In this document: positions 12,604-22,766 of the stretch, piece after piece
Layout of the letters: each line of letters starts with the position of its first letter
Position numbering within the stretch: position 1 is the first letter of the stretch
From: Owenia fusiformis
Lineage: Eukaryota; Annelida; Polychaeta; Sabellida; Oweniidae
NCBI GenBank assembly: GCA_903813345.2
Contig: CAIIXF020000011.1
Span: 3,124,571-3,188,570, forward strand
Direction: 5' to 3'
Length of the DNA stretch: 64,000 bases
Notes under the pieces: generated by a model
Database searches by the model: none
The model's input: only the letters and a program-made list of their open reading frames with translations
What the model was told of the DNA's origin: nothing
Made by a program: the position numbers and the translations under genes

Positions 12604-13139
12604 ATCTATGTATCTAGGTTCTTCAAGTTTAAGGGCTTTAAAGTCAAAATTGTTTTTCAAAAAGCCTCTCCCATTGAAATAACACAAGAGGCGAAAAATT
12701 ATTTTGAAAATGACTTTGAAACGCTGTAACTTTAGTATTCATCAAATAAACTAAACACTCTGTGTACAAAAAAAGTTAGACAATTCAATTTTCTATTCAA
12801 AAAATACTTTTTGCTGAATCTTTTACTGAAAAGATATATCCTGATTTCTGATTTGCCCCGAACCCTCCATTTCCCATTGGATAACATGGGAATGACGATT
12901 TTCAAAAATTTATCAAATTTATCATCAATTTTCGACCTATTGTAATTGAGGAACAAAGTCAAGTTACGTTCCCATTAGTATTATAAGTTATTTCATCGCC
13001 GGTAAAGTAAATAAAAATTCAAACGTAAAGAGGCTTTAACACGTATTTCAATGGGGGATCTAAGGTTGCCAAACGTATGGAGGGGAGTGTATGTCAAAGA
13101 AGATGTTCAGCCAAATATTGACCTGATAGCTCGGAAAAA

Positions 13140-13229
13140 ATAAAATAAAATTCGAATTTTCTCTCCACAGTCCTTGTTGCTCCTTTAAGGAAAATAAATA
13201 ATCATTATAATTTAAAAACTGATTTATTA
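13140..13229 (+). repeat. Direct repeat, copy 2
   Basis: Near-identical second copy of the block at 12515-12603, lying just outside the right end of the foldback element. The two copies may mark an earlier, larger element or a duplication made during insertion. Confidence 0.65.
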
Positions 13230-13978
13230 CTGTTAGACTTAATGAACACTTTTTGATCCACTTAAAGATTTTCAGATTTATTAAACGACGGAGGAGTTAT
13301 TTCACAAAAAAAATCATTTCTTTTGCGGCTGCTTAAGGTAAGTGATGGTTATCGCCCTTGTTTCTTCCTTTCGGATCAGAACTACCATTTGTTGAGTTGC
13401 TTGGTAATAGGCCTCGGTTTGTATACGGTGGTGTGGATACCCTTCCGAGGCTAATGACTGCAGTTACATTTAAAGATTAGAGTGGCCAGGCATGTCCATT
13501 TGGGCAAATCCGTTCAATTTCCACCCCCTCCATTCTCCCCCCATTCTCATCCTATGTGAAATATTCTAGTTGCCTAGATCTTACATATTCATCAGATGGT
13601 GAAATATTCCATGGCTTGTAATTACGTTTCTATTAAGGCCTAAAAAACAACAGTACTAAAGCAGTAGGGTAACGTTTTACATGATTTTGACGATTTCTAA
13701 GTTTTTTATGATTTGAAAGTCACTCATTAACCATGGTTACAAACTTCGACAAACCAAGGGCGAACGTAATACCCGGAACGTTCGCAAATTGACGTTCGGT
13801 TTTTTGCCGCATCCGATTTGAATTAGCCAATTAATATTGTTTAATGAAGACCAAACAAAGCCCCGGATGCCGTGTCGTTTCTCGCTTCGTTTGGTATTCA
13901 ACTAAGTCCCGGGTACGAATAAGCCCTTGGACTAACCATCGAGAGACACAGATTCGAATCATCTATAACTTAAGTAAA

Positions 13979-14117
13979 CTGGGGCCATTAACAGAAACTT
14001 CATTAAGTTAAGAATTCGTGAAGTCCATCGTTCTCTAACTGTGACATCATTATATCCATGGTTACAACAATTGATTTACGAATTCATAGCTTTTCAAAGT
14101 TTCTGTTAATGACCCCC
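13979..14117. repeat. Short foldback/MITE-like palindrome
   Basis: The left arm GGGGCCATTAACAGAAACTT is matched by a right arm that is its near complement, ending TTTCTGTTAATGACCCCC. Inner pairs around GAATTCGTGA and TACGAATTC extend the hairpin. No coding potential. Confidence 0.65.
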
Positions 14118-14119
14118 TG

Positions 14120-15010
14120 TAAAGTAAAACTTCCAAAAGCAAAGAAGAATGACGCTGATCCTTAACTGTTTATACTTTACCTTATCATTTAAATAACACA
14201 ACTAGAACAAGTAAAATTAAATTGACAAGATTAGAGTATGGGTCTCTACATTGTGCATACAACCATGACAATCCAAAGCAGTATTAATTCCAACATAACA
14301 TTTTTAGTCCACTTTTAGCAATGTGAATGGACTATTTTTTGTTAGTCTGTTGCCAGAAAATGTTTTCCCAGATGGGGGTGTTAATTGTCTCGACTTTTAG
14401 GGTATTCCTAACATAAGACTATTTCGAATTCTATCACAACAAATGATATTTAATGATTCAAGTTTTTATATTCTACTACCAATGGATATGACGAGGGCTA
14501 AGATTCATAGTTGTTTATATTCCAAATTATATCTTAAAAATCACAGGATATCCCTTTTTGTATTTGGAAACAATGTTATATTGTTAAAAAAAGGATTGTC
14601 AAAAAGATGTCAGTCTAACTTGATCTTAACCTGGTGGTAGTAAATGTGAATGTTTATCTTCAAATGATGAGTTAAATCCCATGCTTATGAGATTTGAAAA
14701 GGAATTTTCCAGTGTTACTTTATCAGATACTTATATATGTATCAATAGAGAGGTATAAAACTTATTGATGATGCTGATTAGATATTCAGAATGTGATATC
14801 AAGTCGATATTAGGACCCGATTCTGCGCTCAAAATATAGTGCATTGTATTTTAGGGCTTAGTGTTCATTTACCTGCTTTTGGCATCCTAATTCCCCCTCT
14901 CGTGACCTACCATTTATATGTGCATACTTAGCAAAAGGGTGAAATACGCTTACACTTTACAGCTTCACCCATCCAGTCTTGCATCGTACATGCATATTCA
15001 TTTGAGAAGC
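14120..15010. other. Intergenic stretch, no gene seen
   Basis: AT-rich sequence with one short plus-strand frame (14443-14640) that resembles nothing I know and lacks coding-like composition. No repeat structure was evident. Confidence 0.4.
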
Positions 15011-15015
15011 TACAG

Positions 15016-15220
15016 CAGGCCCGTAGCCAGGGGGGGTTCGCAGGGTTCGGGCGAACCCCCCCCTGGCCAAAAATTCTTTCAAAATCATGCAGTTTTTCAC
15101 CATTTTGAGCACTTTTCAAGTGATTTTGACCATATTTGGGCCTAAATTGTCAAATGTGAACCCCCCCTGGAAATTTTTGAAAACTGAACCCCCCCTTGGC
15201 AAATCCTGGCTACGGGCCTG
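15016..15220. mobile_element. MITE with 16-bp TIRs and 5-bp TSD
   Basis: A 205-bp element starts CAGGCCCGTAGCCAGG and ends with the exact complement CCTGGCTACGGGCCTG. The direct 5-bp flank TACAG is present on both sides (15011-15015 and 15221-15225), so the boundaries are secure. C-rich tracts lie inside each end. The short reading frames across it are by-products. It sits just downstream of the SLC23-like gene's probable polyadenylation site. A diverged relative lies at 48456-48641. Confidence 0.85.
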
Positions 15221-15233
15221 TACAGACTATATG

Positions 15234-15252
15234 TTTATTTATTTTATTTATT
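15234..15252 (-). promoter_or_regulatory. Likely poly(A) signal of the SLC23-like gene
   Basis: Four overlapping AATAAA hexamers read on the minus strand about 175-190 bases after the stop codon at 15426. No other hexamer was noticed closer to the stop. Confidence 0.5.
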
Positions 15253-15425
15253 CATTTAAGCTTACATTAAAATATGAAAGTAAGCGGATGACACAAATTG
15301 TGTATATTCAAAACTCTTTTGGAAATTAACAAACATATGAGTGAGAATATATTAAGCTTACAGCGCATCAGCGTTTCATTCAACTTTATACATAAATCTT
15401 TTAATTAATATCAGCCTCTAAGGCT

Positions 15426-15613
15426 TTACGTTTGCATGTTCGTATCAAATGAAGGGAGGAATGGGAATCGTTTAAACACTTTATGTCTCTTCAAAATGCC
15501 GGAGATATATGGAATATCATATATCGTCCTCTCGTCCTCTTTAATGAGCTGGCCTTCTTTGTTGGGTATATTTTCCCCACGCCAAGCAAGAATGCCCCTC
15601 TCCTCGGGAGTAC
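15426..15613 (-). CDS. SLC23A: SLC23-like terminal exon g with stop
   Basis: The acceptor ATTGTAG is followed by TPEERGILAWRGEN, a hydrophilic stretch, YDIPYISGILKRHKVFKRFP and FLPSFDTNMQT, then TAA. TPEERG and the Y-D-x-P motif are typical of the cytoplasmic SVCT C-terminus. The length (62 codons with stop) is a little short for the family. Confidence 0.85.
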
Positions 15614-18600
15614 CTACAATGATTTTGCTATGGAATTATGAATTTTCGAGAGTATTTGAATAATAATCAATAGGCTTGTGATCCTAATCTAAATGTGTTA
15701 AGGTACTGAAACGAGTATGCTGTTGTTAGTTCAAAGGAATTTGGACATGGCCGTATTATTTCATATTTCATCAAATAACTCAGTTCAAACCGGTTTTTGT
15801 TCGGATATGATTGGCAGTTAACAATATATCGAATTCTCATCATGGACAATTATGGGAGATCAAAAACTGAACCAAAAAGGGCGCCAGCATTGAGAGGAGT
15901 CTGGATATACACAGGTCCTACTGGTAAAATTATTAATACAGGAGAGGATACATGGAGCCTTATGAAGGAAAGGATGTTCACTGTACCTGGCACTAAGTTG
16001 TCTAAAATAAAGCCAATAGTTCCTCCAAAAAACATTGCTGTACTCAAGAAGACGGTGAGGATTTGATCCAATTTATGACTTCCTGAAATATAAGAGAAGA
16101 AGTATTGACTTGGCAATACAACATGTGCTCCCGAGCTTGCCGAGGTCATCCCCGAAAACAGGTCCAAAATCCGTACCTCCTCCTTCCCCCGGGGTAAATC
16201 TAAAGAGTTGAGCCCTGCGTCCAGAGGATGGAAAAGGCATCTTACTTTGCTTTGATGGTTTCACCCGGAGTTGTGGTTTCTTGTTCTCTGTATACTCCTA
16301 TACAGAACCGCTAAAATTCCTAACGGAGGGTCCATATTTGGATACTGGCCATGGCAACGAAATTATATTGGAGGCATTGTTCTATGATTTGTAAAGACTC
16401 CATGCAAATTTTGAAAATATTGCCGAAGGAACTTCAACTCTACATGGGGTGAAACAACATCGTGTCCTCTACGCTTTCATAATTACTCTCCAAAGCTAAG
16501 TTCACACCAACGGCGCTTTGGTGGCGTTTTAAAGCGCCGTGCAAAGCCGCTTTATACGCCGTATTAAAGCGCCACCAAAGCGCCGTCGGGGTGAACTTAG
16601 CTAAAACATGAACATCTTACCGGTATTGATTGTGTTTGGATGTGTAGCCATCCAGTTTGATATCATCAGACCTCCATATATAGCAAGACCCAAAATGGAC
16701 AGATTTCTAATGGAGGTACACTCGGCGTATCTGATACAAGAGAGGCCGACTGCTCCAAGTAACCCTAGTGTCATTATTGAGACACCACCCAAAATAGGCT
16801 CAGGTATCAAAGCTAATGCTGTTCCAATCTTCCCAACGCATCCACCAACTAACAGTAATGCACCAACCATGATGAAAACCATTCTGCTCCCCACCTAATA
16901 ACAAAAGAGAATGTTGTGTGGTGTAATTTTTTCAAGTCTGCGATATAATCATTTAAAGCATAGGCTGACTAGAACTTACACTTGAGAAGAAACATTGGAT
17001 TTGATTCGATCATTGAATATTATGAAACACCATGAAAGGCCAACAAACATTTTCCGAAAACAACTGAAAACGACTGTTTTCAAAAGCGCATTCTATAAAA
17101 ATGTGAAATGAGGAATCTAAAGGCCTCTCCGTCACCTTAGTAAGTCCTATGACTCCAATATTCTCGCTATAAGAAGTTGTAACATGACATGCCCCGACTG
17201 ACCCCGACACCAAACTAGCCAATCCCTCTATCGCTATTCCTCGGTTGACTGCGTGCGCAGGTGGAGGCGGAACTTGGCATATCTTTGCGCATGCGTTATA
17301 GTCTGCAACTGATTCAACTATATTGAAGCAGTAATAGCAGCTAGTGTGCCCACCAAACCAGCGACACTTATTGTTGGCATGCCGTATTGTCCTGTTTCAA
17401 GATCAACTTGACTATTAAGAGTAGATAAAAAATTAAGAAAGAAAGAAGATGTCGTAATTTCGTCATCTAGAGATTGAAAACTGTTCATAATCGCCCGAGT
17501 ACGGAATGTTTATCCCGTACATCCGAGAAAATTTACAGTTGACCGATATTTCACAAACAGTTAGCCTTTCAACTGACAAAGGACTTACATAGATGCTACA
17601 CCCCAATGCGTGGATGCCAGACTTGCAGAAATTGGCATTAACGTGAAACCTATCAGTGAGATTGTGAGTGTGATAGTCAAGGGTCCAATGAAACAGTTAG
17701 TCTTTCAACTGACAAAGGACTTACATAAATGCTACACCCCAATGCGTGGATGCCAGACTTGCAGAAATTGGCATTAACGTGAAACCTATCCGTGAGATTG
17801 TTGGTGTAATAGTCAGGGGTCCAATGAAACAGTTAGCCTTTCAATTGACAAATGACTTACATAGATGCTACACCCCAATGCGTGGATGCCAGACTTGCAG
17901 AAATTGGCATTAACGTGAAACTTATCAGTGAGATTGTGGGTGTGATAGTCAGGGGTCCAATGAAGCGCATCAGAAAGCCGACAATCCCCGTCAAACCAAG
18001 CAAGATCTGAACTACGGACGCCAACATGAGACACCCAGAAATCTACAAACATGTAAAAAATACTTTAAAATAGTGAGAGTTGTTCTACAAAATTAATAAT
18101 ACTAAAACATGAGCTAGAATGGAAATTTAAAACAACACTGATCCGATGTATACTTTTTATTTCACGATTATTGTCTTTTTTTAAATCGATGAAAGGCTAT
18201 TCTGTTTCGTTTATCTATGTCATAGTTTTTGTATACTCCAGATCCTAAAGAGAGTATAACATAGATTGTATTAAGAATATCTGACTATTAATAATATTGA
18301 CTGTGTCATGAATTTTTAAAGGTAAATTGCAAGTGTTTGTGAAATGCGTTCTCCTCTCGAATTTAAAGAAAAACATATTTTTTTCGAAAACTGAATACCT
18401 TTTAATTTTGTTTGCATATTCCTAAATGTTTATGCACACTGTAAAACCACAACTATGAGACTACTTTCTTCCGAATTTTAGATATATTTTTTTTATTCTC
18501 CTACCCCCAACTTTTCAATTTAACTATTTCGATGTTTGTGCTGTTGCTAGGTGGTTGCTAGGCAACATCATGGACTGAGATTATATTGGAACAATACCGT

Positions 18601-19629
18601 GTAATAGATTTATACATTTGTAATCACTGATTGGCATTTGTTGTACATCTTGAAATATGAACGCTAAAGACAAAAACAAGTTAAACTTGGAATTGCTGAC
18701 TATTCAATTCCAAAGATAATTGATCACAAAATGCCAAAAATGTACACACCCTAGGTCACATTGATCTCGATTTGACCTACATCCGACCAATGTTAACCTA
18801 CTTTTTTTAATAAACAAAACTTTTCTGAAGAGGTTATTGAATAGGGTTTACTACAACACCAACAATAATGAAATCAGACAAGTAATAAAAATTGCAGAGC
18901 CCCCCCCCCCTTTTTACGACTAAGTGTTAAAAAAGGTTGTAGGTTGCAGATGTTTGCTCTTATGATATTCATTCTTAAAATGATTAAATACTAACTTCAT
19001 TTATCCTCATTGGCCAGTTGTCGTCATACATCGTATCTTTTGACTCATGGAGCGTTGTATTTCCCACTGACATAATAGTAGTTACTTCAGCTACACATCT
19101 GAACCTCTCCAGAGTCGTCATTGCTGTAATGGCTGCTATCATATTTGGGGAACTTCCCTGGACAATCGGTAATCTAGAAACACACTCAATGTAAGGGCAC
19201 CGTAGTGCATGCATGGAACGTATCATTCTCACAGTTTCAACCCATCACGCGTCCTTGTTTTAAGTCGTTCAAATAACAAGTAGATTCTTGATTTCTTCAA
19301 TCAAAATTCATGGCGTTTGTTTCATACTTTTTACGTACGAAAGCTTAGCGGTTAAAATTAATCAATTAAGAGATACACTTATAGATATTCGTATAATGCT
19401 CTACCAAGTTTAACTAATTTCCCATGTATCCACGCAGTAGCATGAAAGTAAAAAAGCTACCACTCTACCTCGTTCCAACAAGGACTTGAAGAAGCGTAGA
19501 TACGCCCACCATAAATATAGATGTCCCAACCATCTTTGACCTCAAAGCGATGTTGTTTCCTCCACATATTAGTCGTGAAATTATCAGCGGGTTGACAACT
19601 ATTCCTTCGCTCATTGCAATAATTGTTTG
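15426..19629 (-). CDS. SLC23A: SLC23-family nucleobase/ascorbate transporter, partial gene (7 exons)
   Basis: Exons in transcription order are 19629-19469, 19173-18996, 18042-17861, 17411-17136, 16894-16621, 16082-15987 and 15613-15426. Every junction is GT-AG and phase-compatible. They encode about 450 residues aligning with sodium-coupled vitamin C transporters (SVCT), usually about 600 long. Landmarks are LPIVQG, FIGPLTITPTISLI, the family signature ENIGVIGLTK, FILDNLVPG and TPEERG. The family moves ascorbate or nucleobases through about 14 membrane helices. Three oddities stand out. No N-terminal exon (the conserved P-P-W-Y/H region) was found. The block between THWGVAS and QYGMPT lacks the roughly 90 residues containing the usual extra helices. 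Exon 17411-17136 has two extra bases near 17330. Partial exon copies also lie at two borders. Either this is a decaying paralogue or the assembly is faulty here. Confidence 0.8.
15987..16082 (-). CDS. SLC23A: SLC23-like exon f (FILDN exon)
   Basis: The acceptor TTTCAG is followed by SHKLDQILTVFLSTAMFFGG and TIGFILDNLVPG. The family reads F-I-L-D-N-T-I/V-P-G here. The donor GTACAG (phase 1) splits the final Gly codon, and the next exon restores G-T-P-E-E-R-G. The frame staying open past the donor (to 15850) is intronic. Confidence 0.85.
16494..16602. mobile_element. 109-bp foldback MITE in an SLC23 intron
   Basis: The ends AGCTAAGTTCACACC and its near complement GGGGTGAACTTAGCT enclose inverted CGGCGCTTTGGTGGCG arms with a small loop. 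It is GC-rich against an AT-rich intron and ends only 18 bp from the exon e donor. Confidence 0.8.
16621..16894 (-). CDS. SLC23A: SLC23-like exon e
   Basis: Starts VGSRMVFIMVGALLLVGG (phase 0) and continues IGTALALIPEPILGGV to HPNTINTG. The S-R-N-L-S-I-L-G stretch corresponds to S-S-R-N-L-F-V-L-G in vertebrate SVCTs. The donor GTAAGA is strong and the frame is fully open. Confidence 0.88.
17136..17411 (-). CDS. SLC23A: SLC23-like exon d (signature exon, with frameshift)
   Basis: A good polypyrimidine tract and TAG acceptor precede QVDLETGQYGMPTISVAG. Phase 2 joins cleanly to exon c. Near 17330 the sequence reads GCTTCAATATAGTT where the family's A-S-I-V-E needs GCTTCAATAGTT, so two extra bases (TA) shift the frame to a TAG stop. 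The second frame resumes ESVADYNACAKICQVPPPPA and ends with the signature ENIGVIGLTK before a GTGACG donor. It could be a real lesion, an allele, or a sequencing error in an AT dinucleotide. Confidence 0.8.
17555..17962 (-). repeat. Tandem array, 3 x 136 bp, spanning an exon end
   Basis: Three head-to-tail units start at 17555, 17691 and 17827, with about 95% identity by eye. On the minus strand each unit holds the last 102 bases of exon c (IGPLT to GVAS), its GTAAGT donor and 34 bases of intron. Coding capacity is kept in all three with a few substitutions, such as a Leu-to-Arg change in the middle unit. Only the 17827 unit has the upstream half of the exon and an acceptor. Confidence 0.9.
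17861..18042 (-). CDS. SLC23A: SLC23-like exon c (IGPLT exon)
   Basis: Acceptor TTTGTAG, then ISGCLMLASVVQILLGLTG and on through FLMRFIGPLTITPTISLI to STHWGVAS, ending in phase 2 at a GTAAGT donor. The match to SVCT helices is strong. The last 102 bases plus the donor are copied twice downstream in the 136-bp tandem array. Confidence 0.85.
18996..19173 (-). CDS. SLC23A: SLC23-like exon b (LPIVQG exon)
   Basis: The exon encodes LPIVQGSSPNMIAAITAM followed by a hydrophilic loop with the glycosylation-type site NTT and ending NWPMRINE. This loop and the RINE ending match the extracellular loop of SVCT proteins, where RIRE is typical. The phase 2 acceptor joins AG plus A to give Arg, and the donor is GTTAGT in phase 0. 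Confidence 0.8.
19469..19629 (-). CDS. SLC23A: SLC23-like exon a (helix after the N-terminal core)
   Basis: The acceptor is CTCAG before CAA (phase 0) and the donor follows ACG AG (phase 2). The exon encodes 53 codons starting QTIIAMSEGIVVNPLII and ending FMVGVSTLLQVLVGTR, matching the SVCT segment just before the LPIVQG loop. Its first 38 or so bases are repeated in the palindromic array at 19592-19916. Confidence 0.75.
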
Positions 19630-19916
19630 CTGAGATCATAGGTATAATCAAATATGATATTAAGTTGACAACAGTTCCTCCACTAATTGCAATAATTGTT
19701 TGCTGAGATCATAGGTATAATGCAAATATGATGTTAATTTGACAACAGTTCCTCTACTAATTGCAATAATCCTATGTTCTCAGCAAACAATTATTGGAAT
19801 TAGTTGAGGAACTGTTGTAAACTTAATAACATATTTGATTATACCTATGTTCTCAGCAAACAATTATTGCAATTAGGTAAGGAATTGTTGTCAACTTAAT
19901 ATCATATTTGATTATA
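19592..19916. repeat. Direct-plus-inverted array copied from an SLC23 exon start
   Basis: Units of 73-74 bp begin TTGACAAC at 19592, 19665 and 19739 (the last truncated), followed from about 19771 by two inverted units to 19916. Each full unit carries the first 38 or so bases of exon a, the CTCAG acceptor and adjoining intron. The whole forms a potential hairpin centred near 19770. Confidence 0.88.
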
Positions 19917-21450
19917 ATTAAAGATGGCCGTTTTTTCAGATGATTTGCGAGACCACCCTTAAATCAAAGGCTGAGACGATGCTGTTTATTAAACTCCAGG
20001 CATAATCACAGTCTCCGATAAACGAGAGGAATGCAGTTAAAATTTGGCTTTAGATTCGAGATGGGACCTTTGGTTGACCTTCAGTGACCTTTGAAAGGTT
20101 CAAAATAGATATGTAGTTTAGAATCTAAAATGTTCATGCGTAGGTTTTATTGGGTGCTTTTGAACCAGTGAATTATACTCTTCCCTAAAATGTTTGGCAT
20201 GCCGAATATATACATGGTGATGTTTTCAATCGTCAAACATAGACAGGCATCGCATTGATAAGTAATGCAACGTGTTATTTCGGTTGCAATTATAACTTAT
20301 AAAGGGAAATGTATGCAAAACTGGTAGCACTGGACGTTGAGCTTACATTCAGCTTGTTATGAAGACGCATAGATGAGTTTGTAATTTTGTTATATCTTTC
20401 TTTTAGCACTTTTCATACTGAATGCTCAGTCTGGAGAAAAAAATGGTTATATTGTCAATACCAGTTAAAATTCGATCGGAAGAGAATTGTGAGAACTATA
20501 TATATAGTGCTAAACCTCTTCGATGACGTCGATGAATTGGACTAGTGCGTGTGTTTAATACAACCCTGAACGCTGAAGGCGATTATCTAATGCTTAAAAC
20601 TTTAAAAGATACATGAAATAGCCTTCAAGATAGGAAACAGCGCGAAACATGCATGCAAGTATGCCGTGTTCTAAAAAGTGCATATCTTTCTCAAAAGTCA
20701 AGTTAACCTACAAATAAAAAATCTGGATACTTTTTCAAGTCGTCAGCACATCTCGTGGATGCATTAATTATAAAGCATGTATGCTAGACTACAACTACGT
20801 GTTTTTAATACAAATGCATGTTTATTGCTGTAATCAGATACTAAATATGCACAAGCTTTTTAAAATGTTGACATATATGGATATGTTAATAGATTATTTT
20901 GAGAATTCCAAGGGTAAAAACCTGTTATACGTCATATGTAATAAAAAAACACATAAAATTGCAATAATATATTTTAACAATGTACAGAGTGACTCAATAT
21001 CTCAGTATATGAATAAAAAAACAATACTTCATATACACATTGTATCAATTATTGATTGTCAGTTTGTACACTCCCCCTAAAAAGATTAGCAACCAGAGAT
21101 GGATAGCAATTTGTGTTTCGAATTTTAAATATGCAAAATTGCAAAACTGTAGTTCAAAAATTCGATTTATTTGTTAAAATCGAAAAACTGGCCTTTTAAT
21201 AGGGAGAGTAGAATGTTTAATACTTCAAAGAGTCAACGTTTCTGCGTGCCCTAAATTGGACCAACCTGAAAATGAACAAAAACGATGCGGATTTGTCATA
21301 GGTCTTCTAATCCAAATACCATAAAAAGGCCGCAATGTTATATTTAAGATGTGATCCGCGAAATAATTGTACTTTGACGTGATTAGGGGGATGTGTGGTA
21401 TTCACTCATAGTTTTGGTGTTAGATCAGCGTGTCACTGTGTCATGGCGTA

Positions 21451-21626
21451 ACCGGTGTAAAAGGGTAGGAGGTCCTCTCACATTATGGTCCTACTCCCCA
21501 TTGATTTATATGGCGACCTAAATACAACTCTTTCCCCCATTATCGTATACGCAATCAGGGCCAGTAAGGGCCGTTAAGAAAGGGGACCATAATCCATGGG
21601 GGACCATAATTTCTTTTACACCTGGT
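21451..21626. mobile_element. CCGGTGTAAAAG MITE, copy A
   Basis: Inverted ends ACCGGTGTAAAAG and CTTTTACACCTGGT enclose about 176 bp with GGACCATAAT motifs inside both arms and CAGGGCCAGTAAGGGCCGTT in the middle. Copies are at 31676, 59076 and 59962. Non-coding. Confidence 0.82.
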
Positions 21627-22225
21627 CAACCTTTACAATCGAATTATTTTTATAGACTTCATAAATATCGAATCTGTTAAAAAAATGTCACGTAATGCCG
21701 AAATAGTTGGTTGCCTGTGTGATACACTGCATAATGAAGGGGTGGTGTATCGAATGTACATTTCTTGAGGGTGATCTTCTCTCCCCTTCTGTTTTATTCA
21801 AATTCCATAACTCAATCGCTAAATATTCGACTCTCACTCAAATTCTGCTCTGCCCAAACTAATGCCCCGTGTGCTAAACCCAATGACCCCGCTTATCTGA
21901 AAGCATCCTCAAGCACCCGTCAAGGGTAAAATTGGTAACCTTGAAACCAATGCTACAGTACTTCAAATGAAACCAGTTCATAAAACGATGATTTAGGACC
22001 GAGTCGACCTATTTTATACACTCTGTGAATAGATTTTAACCTGTTTTAGATTTTTGATAGCTTTCATTTACAAAGAACAATTATACATACAAGCTAAATC
22101 GATTCATGGAGACATCTTTCTTGCAAACGCGATATAGATTCATGTACAGTGTATGTAATATACCTTATTATTTTAAGGAGGCCATATCTTAAATAACCTT
22201 ATTGATTGCAATTGTTAGACTTTGC

Positions 22226-22275
22226 CTCTTAAAAGACAGCTTCGTTTGTTCTTAATTACTCTACGCACGGGTTGA
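22226..22275 (+). repeat. Short dispersed repeat (CTCTTAAAAGA family)
   Basis: A CTCTTAAAAGACAGCTTCGT core followed by TAATTACTCTACGCACGG-type sequence. Related copies lie at 38287-38382, 43385-43475 (inverted) and 52218-52290. Function and class unknown. Confidence 0.45.
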
Positions 22276-22545
22276 GTTAGATTTAACATTTATGTTCATC
22301 AGTGAATTTATTCAATATGACGCAATGATGACATTTAAGATACATATACAGTAAATAACCTGTCTGATTCCAATCTCCAAAATCACCACCACTGAGTGTC
22401 TTACCATTAATTAATATTAATTTCTGAATTGACACATTCGACATATACACTGCATCAATAAGTTACATCAGAGTCGAGGATTGGTTTATAAGCAAAGAAG
22501 CATGAATATCCTACTTTCAAATGTAACCGTAGACAAGGGCAACCA

Positions 22546-22575
22546 CCCCCCCCCCACCCCCCCCCCCCCCCACCC
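22546..22575 (+). repeat. Poly(C) tract
   Basis: About 30 bases almost entirely C, interrupted by two A. It is the longest of more than ten C or G homopolymers of ten bases or more in the window. Confidence 0.9.
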
Positions 22576-22766
22576 CATTAACTGGCATAATAGATTTAAA
22601 TATGTTAATGATATGTCATGAAAGCACCAACGTTTTTAATTTCATTTTAAATGTTTATTATACATGTTTAGCCGACAAGGAGGAAATATAACCTGTTGAA
22701 TAAGATATCTATTTTATATTCAATGTTTTCCTTGTTTAGAACTAAAAGTAACATAATTGGACTTAC

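Larger units (their letters stand above)
8839..13090. mobile_element. Foldback DNA element interrupted by another element
   Basis: The left end CACTCCCCTCCATAAGTTTG is matched by an inverted right end finishing GGAGGGGAGTGT. The left arm continues through 8948 and resumes at 12312, while the inverted right arm occupies roughly 12780-13090. The arms share a stretch around CCAATGGGAAATGGAG and the TTTTTGAAAATCG region. Without the inserted 3.36 kb the element is about 890 bp and almost wholly palindromic, with a short loop. No transposase is encoded. Related ends occur at 7711, 61087 and perhaps 21068, 51760 and 63195. Confidence 0.7.

Noticed and set aside
15797-16066. Plus-strand frame of 89 codons
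   Set aside because: It lies opposite SLC23 exon f and its intron. The minus strand matches a known family and has splice sites.
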